Source of the DNA: Eutreptiella sp. 'Long Island Sound 2002'
Taxonomy: Eukaryota > Euglenozoa > Euglenophyceae > Eutreptiales > Eutreptiaceae
DNA length: 64,000 nucleotides
NCBI GenBank assembly: GCA_964036045.1
Contig: OZ038382.1
Location: 107,344,578 to 107,408,577, forward strand
Direction of reading: 5' to 3'
Shown: positions 57,296 through 64,000 of the stretch, one piece after another
Position numbering within the stretch: position 1 is the stretch's first letter
Layout of the letters: each line of letters starts with the position of its first letter
Notes under the pieces: model-generated
Told to the model about the DNA's origin: nothing
What the model saw: the letters and a program-made list of their open reading frames with translations, nothing else
Database searches by the model: none
Translations under genes and position numbers: made by a program

Positions 57296-60200
57296 CACGG
57301 GAGTGGAACCTCGGAGGTCTCTCCTCCGAAAATCAGTGGAATCCCAGAGAAAGCGAAGGCACAGCGGGTGCCAAAGAAGGCTCCAGACGAGCCAAAACCA
57401 CTGAGTTTCGCCACTCCCAACCCCTTGAGCGCCCTGCCAAGGGAAGTACATGTGGGTACGGGACATGGCAAGAAGGAAGGAGCGACCACGGAGAGCACCG
57501 TGGACGGGCAGGACCAACCCAAGATCTACACCATCCGTGACCATACCCTTGAAGTCCTGATGCACCCGGACGTGCTAGAGTTGCATGCCGTGAGAGTCGT
57601 CCATACACCTCATGGCGACGAGCGGCAGTTGCACTTGAAAGTGCGAGTACGGTGCGGACGAGAGGAGAAGGTGGTGGATGTGTTGGTGGATACGGGTGCC
57701 CAGGTGAGCCTGGTCCGGAGAGGGTTGTTCAAGGAGGAATTTCTGCAGCCCAGCCGGAGACCGGTCCGCCTGAAGGTCGCGAACGGAGAGATTATGGTCG
57801 GTGGCACCCATGAGGCCACTATCAGTATGGAATTCTCGGAACATGAGCGCTTGAACCGCCCTGATCAGGCGAAGAGAAGCACTCTATCCGGGAACTTCTA
57901 TGTGGCCGACATTACCGATTGGGATATGATCATGGGGTATGACTTCATGGTGGCAAACGCCATTGGAGCCCTTCCCCATCGTGCAACGCTGGTCCGGGAG
58001 GATGATGAATGCCTCACATGGCTGTCCACGGACTATGCATGCGGATCATCCCAATGGAGTGCTGAGGAAGAGGATCGGATCGTCCGAGCGGTGCAAGCTG
58101 TGGGTGCCAAGTCCAGAGGAGACCGCGGAGTTCAGCTCACGGGGTATGGAATGGCGCCGCAGGTGTATGACAGGATGATCCAGACGCTGGGAGCCGAAGC
58201 GCCCGAGACGGACGTCTTCGCTTCCCGGGATGCCCCACTTTTGCGGAAGTGTAGGAGGCATTGGCATCGAGGAGACTCAGCCTGGCACAGGCATTGGGGT
58301 TTGAAGGAGTGGGGACCCATGTATTGGCATGGCTCCCTGGACAATACCAGACGTACGGTGGAGAAGATCATCGCGGATAGGGCGAATGAGATCCTGGTCA
58401 TAACCGGCATAGGATCCATCCCATGTCCGCTGGAGGGTCTCAAGTCGACGCTGGACTCCATCACCCTGAAGGAGATGTCATTCGGGCCAGAGGAGGAGTT
58501 GTTCATCGACGCCAAGGGTGTATCAATGCCCTCCCCGGGTCAAGCGTGGGGTACCAAGGCTTTCCTGGTGGATGGGGCGCAAGCCCAGCCCACGGGTGAT
58601 GAAGCATTCATCCGTAGGGTGGAGGCGGTGCCCATGAAGGTCATGTTTGAGCCCAAGGAGAGGACGGATCAGCCGATTGATGGCATTGACGTCCTGTCCC
58701 AGGCCGAGATCGACGACTTCGTCAACTACATGCGGATGGGGATGCACGACCGTGTGGCAGTCAAGAAGAGGCGTGCCATGGTCACATCTCCGCATTGGTG
58801 GGATGACAAGATGTTGGTCACCGGCAGGTACGAGAAGGATGAGTTCGTGGCGAGGGTCATGGATCACATCGCGGACCAATACGATGGTCCGGTTGGGTCG
58901 GACCCACCAACGTGGGGTTTTCCAAGAGTGGGAACCGGTAGCGACGAGCACCAGCCCAAGGCCGCAAATTTTCGAAGATTATCGGTGTGAATCGCGAACC
59001 ACGACGATGAAGACGGCATATCGGACGAGGAGAAGTCGGAATCGGACCCAGAAGAGGCCTATACCGCAGTGCGGTCGGTTGTATCGATACCGAAGCAAGC
59101 GGCTGAAGAGGCTCAGGAGAACCCGAAGGTCGCCGAGCTGAAGGAGAGGCTGATCAACGCCTATCCGCGGCTATTCAGTGGCGTCGCCAACAAGAACCCT
59201 CCAGATCGTGGGAGGTTTGGCACAGCGAGGATCAAGCTGAAGCCGAACCCCAAGATCTATCGTCATCGGGAGTACCAACTTCAGGGCTATCCTGCCGAGG
59301 CAATGAAGAAGCTGCTTGCCGAGTTCATTGAGCGGGGATGGATCGAACCCTCCGACAGTGAGTGGGCCAGCCCAGCCTTCATCGTGCCCAAGAAGGAGAA
59401 GGGCGAGTGGAGGTTGGTGGTTGATTACAGAGGTTTGAACGAGCAGACCGAGCACGACTCGTACTCGCTTCCCCTGATCGACTCCATCCTCCAAAAACAA
59501 CAGAAAAAGCGGATTTTCACGGTGTTAGACCTGAAACACGGTTATCACCAGATGCCGCTACACCCGGACTCCAGGCCCTGCACGGCGATGTCGACGCCGC
59601 TGGGGCTAATGCAGTGGAAAGTGGTGCCTATGGGCGCCAACAATGGCAACGCAGCTTTCCAGGCATGATGGAGGACCTACTCGGTCCTGTCCGGGACTGT
59701 GCCGATCCCTTCGTGGATGACATCATCATCGGGTCCGGCACGGAGAACATGACTGAGGACGAGCTCATCAACGCGCATGAGAAGGATCCGCGCCGAGTGC
59801 TCAGCGAGTTGGACAAGCACAACATGGTGTGCAAGCCCACCAAAGCCTCACTCTTCGTGAAGGAAGTGGAGTTCGCGGGTCACGTGGTTGGTCACGGGCA
59901 ACGCCGTCCCATGCCTGGGAAGCTGGCGTCCCTGCACCACTGGGAGAAGCCCCAGACCATCAGCGAACTCCGGTCCTTCATGGGGTTCTGCAATTACTAT
60001 TCGGGCTATGTCCGGATGTATGCAGAACTCTCGGGGCCGCTGCACAGGATGCTGCAGGTGGGGAAGTTCGATGGCCGGAAGGGGAGCAAGAAGAAGCTTG
60101 CCTGGACCCCTGAGACTGAAGATACGTTCAACCGCCTGAAGGAGCGACTCCTGGGGCAGTTGGGGCTATTCCTGGTGGACCCGGACAAGGGATTCGTGCT

Positions 60201-62352
60201 ACGGACGGACCCCTCAGACTATGCTGTAGGGGCAGTCCTCGAGCAGATCCGGGACGACGGGTCGCAAGTACCCGTGGCGTTCTGGAGTCGGATCCTGGCC
60301 GAGGGCCAACGTCGAACATGGACCGCGAGGGAGAAGGAGACGTATGCCATTGTCTGTGCGTTCAGGAAGTGGTCTGGCCACATCGGATTGCAACCGGTGG
60401 TGGTTTGTACAGACCATCAGTCCTTGCAGAGCTGGCACAAGGAGCACGTCGACACCCCCTCGGGACCGGCGGCAAGGAGGGCCTGATGGCATGAGACGTT
60501 CGCCAAGTTCGACCTCAGCGTCGTATACGTCCCGGGGAAGGACAACACTGTGGCAGATTGCCTCAGTCGCTGGGCCTACCCCGCGGGCAAGGCTTGGATG
60601 GACATATCCGGCCATGGGGACGCCGAGGAAACCGAGGAGGCCAAGCGCATCATCGAGATGGAGAAGGCCATGGAGCAAGAGGGGGTCAAGTGCTTTGTGG
60701 TGATGGCAAACCGTACGGACCTGGCCAAGTTCCGGGGTGCCCGCGTCCAAGCTATTCGAGAGGAAACCCTCGAGCAATGGATGGTGGCCCCTGTAGAGCT
60801 AGTCAGGTCGGTGCTCACAGAGGACTGGTCAGATGACTACGCGGCATCCGAGCACTGGAGCAAGTACTGGAATGCCGTGAGCGCCCCGTCGGACGACGAG
60901 TGGCCTGAGGGCTTGACCGAGGATGGGCACAAGTTGTTCCTCAAGGACAAGCTGCTGGTGCCCGAGAACCGAGTTGAGGAGCTCATTGACCATTGGCACA
61001 ACGCCCAGCTCATGCAGCCTGGTCGGGACAAGATGCAGCAGGACCTGGAGTGGCGTTTCAAATTCCCTCCGGGGTACTACGCCATCCTGGATAGGTACTG
61101 CAGCGACTGTGCCGTCTGTCGGGCCACGAAGAGCCCCAACCACTCCACAGCGGGCAACCCGGTGTATACGGCTATACCGGAGGCCCCTATGCGGTCCGTG
61201 GCCATGGATGTATTCGCCATGCCTGAGGTCACCGTGGAAGGAGAGACCTACGACTGTGTCATCCTGGCGGTGGATAGGCACAGTGGGTATATCGTGGCGG
61301 TCCCTGGCAAAACGTCCAAGAAGAAGGACAAGAAGGGCAAGCATGCAGTGGGGCTGCAGGCCAAGACCGTCGCTAATGCCATGATCAGGCATTCGCTGAC
61401 AATTTTTGATGTCCCAGCTGTCATCTGCAGCGATCGGGGCAGTCAATTCGTGGGGACGTGGTTCAAGACGATGTGCAAGCACATGGGGATTCGGCACGCC
61501 AAGACCGTGGCGTACCACAGCCGGTCGAATGGCCGTGCTGAGGTGGCCGGGCGGCAGATGTTCGAGAAGTTCCGCGAGCTGCACATTGACGGACCGGGCC
61601 GGAACTGGTATAACTCGCTGTGGAGAGTGCTCCAAGCGTATCACGACCTTCCGGGACCCACTGGACTGTCGCCCCATCGCATCCTGCTCCTACGGGATTG
61701 AGTGTCACGCACTCTCCCGTGGTTGAACCATGGCAAGGTGGCCCGGGATGCGAACGCTATGATGGCTGAGGCGGACGACACGGCGGCCAAGGTGTGCAAG
61801 GCACTTCAGGACGAGCATGACAAGAGGGCCAAGTACTTCAAGCAGGGAAAGGTCCAGAAGTATGCTCTCCAAGACACCGTGTGGGTGGAGCGGCACCACA
61901 AGGATGTCCTGTCCAGGCATCGGCAGGCATCTTGGTATGTGCCGGGGGTAATCGTGCGGAAGGTCGGGCAGGATGTGTATCCGGTTCGTGTGGGGGACAA
62001 CAAGATCCTGGACCGCGACCATACCCAGCTTCGTCCCCGAGCACCAGACCCCAGCGGACGTCCCGTCACCTTCGAGTTCACGGCCGGCGATGTGGACTCG
62101 GACGACGAGGGTGAGGACGACGACTTCACCGCTGAGAAGATCCTGGCGGACAAGCCGGACCCGGGGACGCCTGGGGGAAGGCTTTATAAAGTCCGTTGGA
62201 AGGGATTCGCCGCATCCAGGGATTCGTGGGAACCTCCAAGCAGTTTTGTGCCGAGGTACACCACGGTCTGGATGGACTACCTGAAGAAAAAGAACATTTC
62301 TCTGGATGTCAAGGACGTGTTGGTCCATTTGGTGGCTGCTGTAGCACCGTAA
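57287..62352 (+). pseudogene. Element F pro-pol
   Basis: Protease VDTGAQVSLV (Asp codon 57689); inserted domain TDVFASRDAP...DSAWHRHWG...EILVITG (about 58208-58425); RT (MSTPLGLMQWKVVPMG, CADPFVDDIII about 59704-59735); RNase H (RTDPSDYAVGAVLEQ, CTDHQSLQSW); integrase zinc-binding segment (WHNAQLMQP...CSDCAVC, with the second His replaced by Gln); core (MDVFAMPEV, CSDRGSQF, NGRAEVAGR); chromodomain (VRWKGFAASRDSWEPPSSF) to VAAVAP-TAA. Lesions: TGA 58988-58990 (Gly in E), a one-base deletion near 59661 in RT (frame 2 to frame 1), and TGA 60484-60486 and 61699-61701, both CGA in E. Otherwise co-linear with E. Confidence 0.88.
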
Positions 62353-62733
62353 TGGATACCCCTTGGCATTTTGTTTGTTTCTGTGATTAAGGAGACGGGT
62401 GAGGGCGTTCATCTGGGGATTTTTCGGCCTTGATTGGCCATATACCCCCTTCACTCGATCTCCACATATATATTTCATTGTGGTATACTTATTTAGGTCG
62501 ACCGACGACGTTTTTCTATCTTTGATCCCCTTGGTCCATGTTGTAGGTCAAGAGGAGACCGGATATGGCGTAGAGCACCGATTATCAGTGTCCTCACCCC
62601 TCCCTTGGGGCATGGGGGACGCCTACGACGTGTGTGGGGCCTCCATGTGTCCTTGGGAGATGGGGGGGGGGTTGGAGCCCATTGGGGTCCTCCCGTCCTC
62701 TCTTCAATGACTTCCGAGCGGTAACAACGCTCT
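62353..62733 (+). other. Element F 3' untranslated region
   Basis: About 380 bases, similar to the E 3' region in reverse. No ORF; contains a G-run near 62662-62672. Confidence 0.6.
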
Positions 62734-62744
62734 GAGAAGGGGGG
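62734..62744 (+). promoter_or_regulatory. Element F polypurine tract
   Basis: GAGAAGGGGGG directly precedes TGAAGCC, the start of the 3' LTR. Confidence 0.88.
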
Positions 62745-64000
62745 TGAAGCCGGTTCGGACCCCCGTGGCCATCTTGGGGTCACTTGGGGTGTGTATCTAT
62801 GTGCCGGCAAGCCGCCATTGGCTGATATCATACTCTCCCATCCACCTGAACCAACCCGATGTGATAGTGTGATAGGTTTGGCCATTCCGGCTATGAGCGG
62901 CCACATTCAGTACCGAGGCGCCGCCAGCGGAGATTTATATATCAGAATATCAGGAATCAACAGGGTTTTATTATCATAATGTTTCCGTAATTTTTCAGCC
63001 TTTCGTTCTGATGGTCAATGTATCGGCGACTGTCAGTTGGCTCGCGATTTTGCGTTAACCGATTGGTTAACTGTTATTTCAAGATATTTTGGCGGAAACC
63101 CCGATGAAGGGTCAGATTTCATCAGTAAAGGGTTCGTTGCTTCGGCAATTTTCTAAATATGCACTCGAAATTTTAATCTGAATTTTTCGCGATGTCGAAA
63201 TCGGATTTTTGTTTTCGACATCGCCGCACCTGATTAGGTCTTCTTCGAGTGGTCATACTCTTTTCCCTATGCCTGAATCAAATTTCTCTTATACTTGCCA
63301 CCCATTTGACTTGGAGATATAAGGGAAACAAAAGTGAATCGTGGGACCACTTTGAAGAGTCATATCTACGCGCGAGTGTGAACAAAGAGAAGAAGAAAGG
63401 TTGGGTTGCAAGCGCCTTAGTCTCAACTTAATTGAGGAAGCATCAAACGCCTTTGGTGTGTACACATGCCCAGTAGAGCAAGGGATAAGGGTCAAGAGGG
63501 TATAAAGTGATATATAACTCTTGGACCGTGCAACCGAATATTCTAATGCGACTCTCCAGTGTGCCGCATGAGTGTTGGGGTTGCATAGATACTTTCATTG
63601 GGTTCCCACGTATTTTTAACGTGAAGTTATGTCCATGGAGGGGCATGGCATACCATGGTGGGAGCCACTATTGAGGGTATGTGTTATATGCATGGTATAT
63701 GTTTGATATGCTCACGCCCATGTTATATATCTTCGTGTGGCCGAAGAGATGGGGAGCCACACGTGACAAGGGTCCTGTCCATGTCCCAATTGTGGAATTC
63801 AAAGCGCTAGACCAAGTCTACCGCGTATGTATTGCTCATGGTATGTTTGGCAAAGAGATCCATGAGTGCACTCCAATTTTCATGGGGCATGTTGATATGA
63901 GTGGCGAAGGTATCTCCATGCGCCGGATTGGGGATCCAAGTGGGGGAATTGTTCGCAAATGGTTTGAATCATTTGTATATTGAACCATACGCGGATATCA
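62745..64000 (+). repeat. Element F 3' LTR (first 1256 bases)
   Basis: Homologous to 51932 onward with scattered substitutions; the 18-bp palindrome has one mismatch here (GTTAACCGATTGGTTAAC). Truncated by the window. Confidence 0.9.

Larger units (their letters stand above)
51932..64000 (+). mobile_element. Element F: second copy of the E-family chromovirus, 3' LTR cut by window end
   Basis: 5' LTR 51932-54278, primer site 54279-54290, gag, TAG, pro-pol to 62352, PPT 62734-62744, 3' LTR from 62745. Opposite in orientation to E and inserted in D's GC-rich tail after a G-run. From the LTR length, the element should end about 1.1 kb beyond the window. Target duplication cannot be checked. Confidence 0.9.

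Noticed and set aside
55934-57565. 543-codon - strand ORF opposite F gag
   Set aside because: Leu/Pro/His-rich antisense shadow of gag; the sense strand carries the capsid and zinc knuckle.

Overview
The window is repeat-rich eukaryotic nuclear DNA made almost entirely of nested retrotransposons; I see no convincing single-copy host gene, rRNA, tRNA or CRISPR array. The pol sequences are divergent Ty3/gypsy chromoviruses (CADPFVDD reverse transcriptase box, AMSTPLGP(L/M)QWKV(M/V)PMG block, C-terminal chromodomain). From memory they look most like elements of large algal/protist genomes such as dinoflagellates, but nothing in the window proves the host.

Layout: (A) 1-~4440, + strand: the 3' tail of a chromovirus pol, then an unusual sense-strand extra ORF of about 0.9-1.0 thousand codons (now broken), then a polypurine tract (PPT) and putative LTR start. 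(B) ~4633-7558 and 24452-~25105, - strand: an old chromovirus split by an insertion. (C) 7559-24447, - strand: a complete 16.9 kb chromovirus with 2.85 kb LTRs, inserted in B's integrase zinc-binding region with a 4-bp GTAA duplication. (D) ~25106-34912 and 48031-51931, + strand: a very GC-rich, large non-LTR retrotransposon (C2H2 finger, APE-type endonuclease, reverse transcriptase, CCHC finger) followed by two further ORFs. (E) 34913-48026, - strand: a complete 13.1 kb chromovirus with 2359-bp LTRs, inserted in D with a 4-bp CAGC duplication that rejoins D's ORF in frame. (F) 51932 to beyond the window, + strand: a second copy of the E family with 5' LTR, primer site, gag-pol, PPT and the start of the 3' LTR.

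In C, E and F gag and pol lie in one frame, separated by a single TAG in the shared context TAG(A/C)GGAGCCCC, and pol has no early ATG; this points to Gag-Pol production by stop-codon readthrough. All three carry a shared extra domain between protease and reverse transcriptase that resembles a degenerate Dam-like methyltransferase fold. In the E/F family the Gag frame starts inside the 5' LTR and runs through an initiator-Met-type primer-binding site. All elements carry stops or frameshifts; several stops are CGA-to-TGA changes when E and F are compared.
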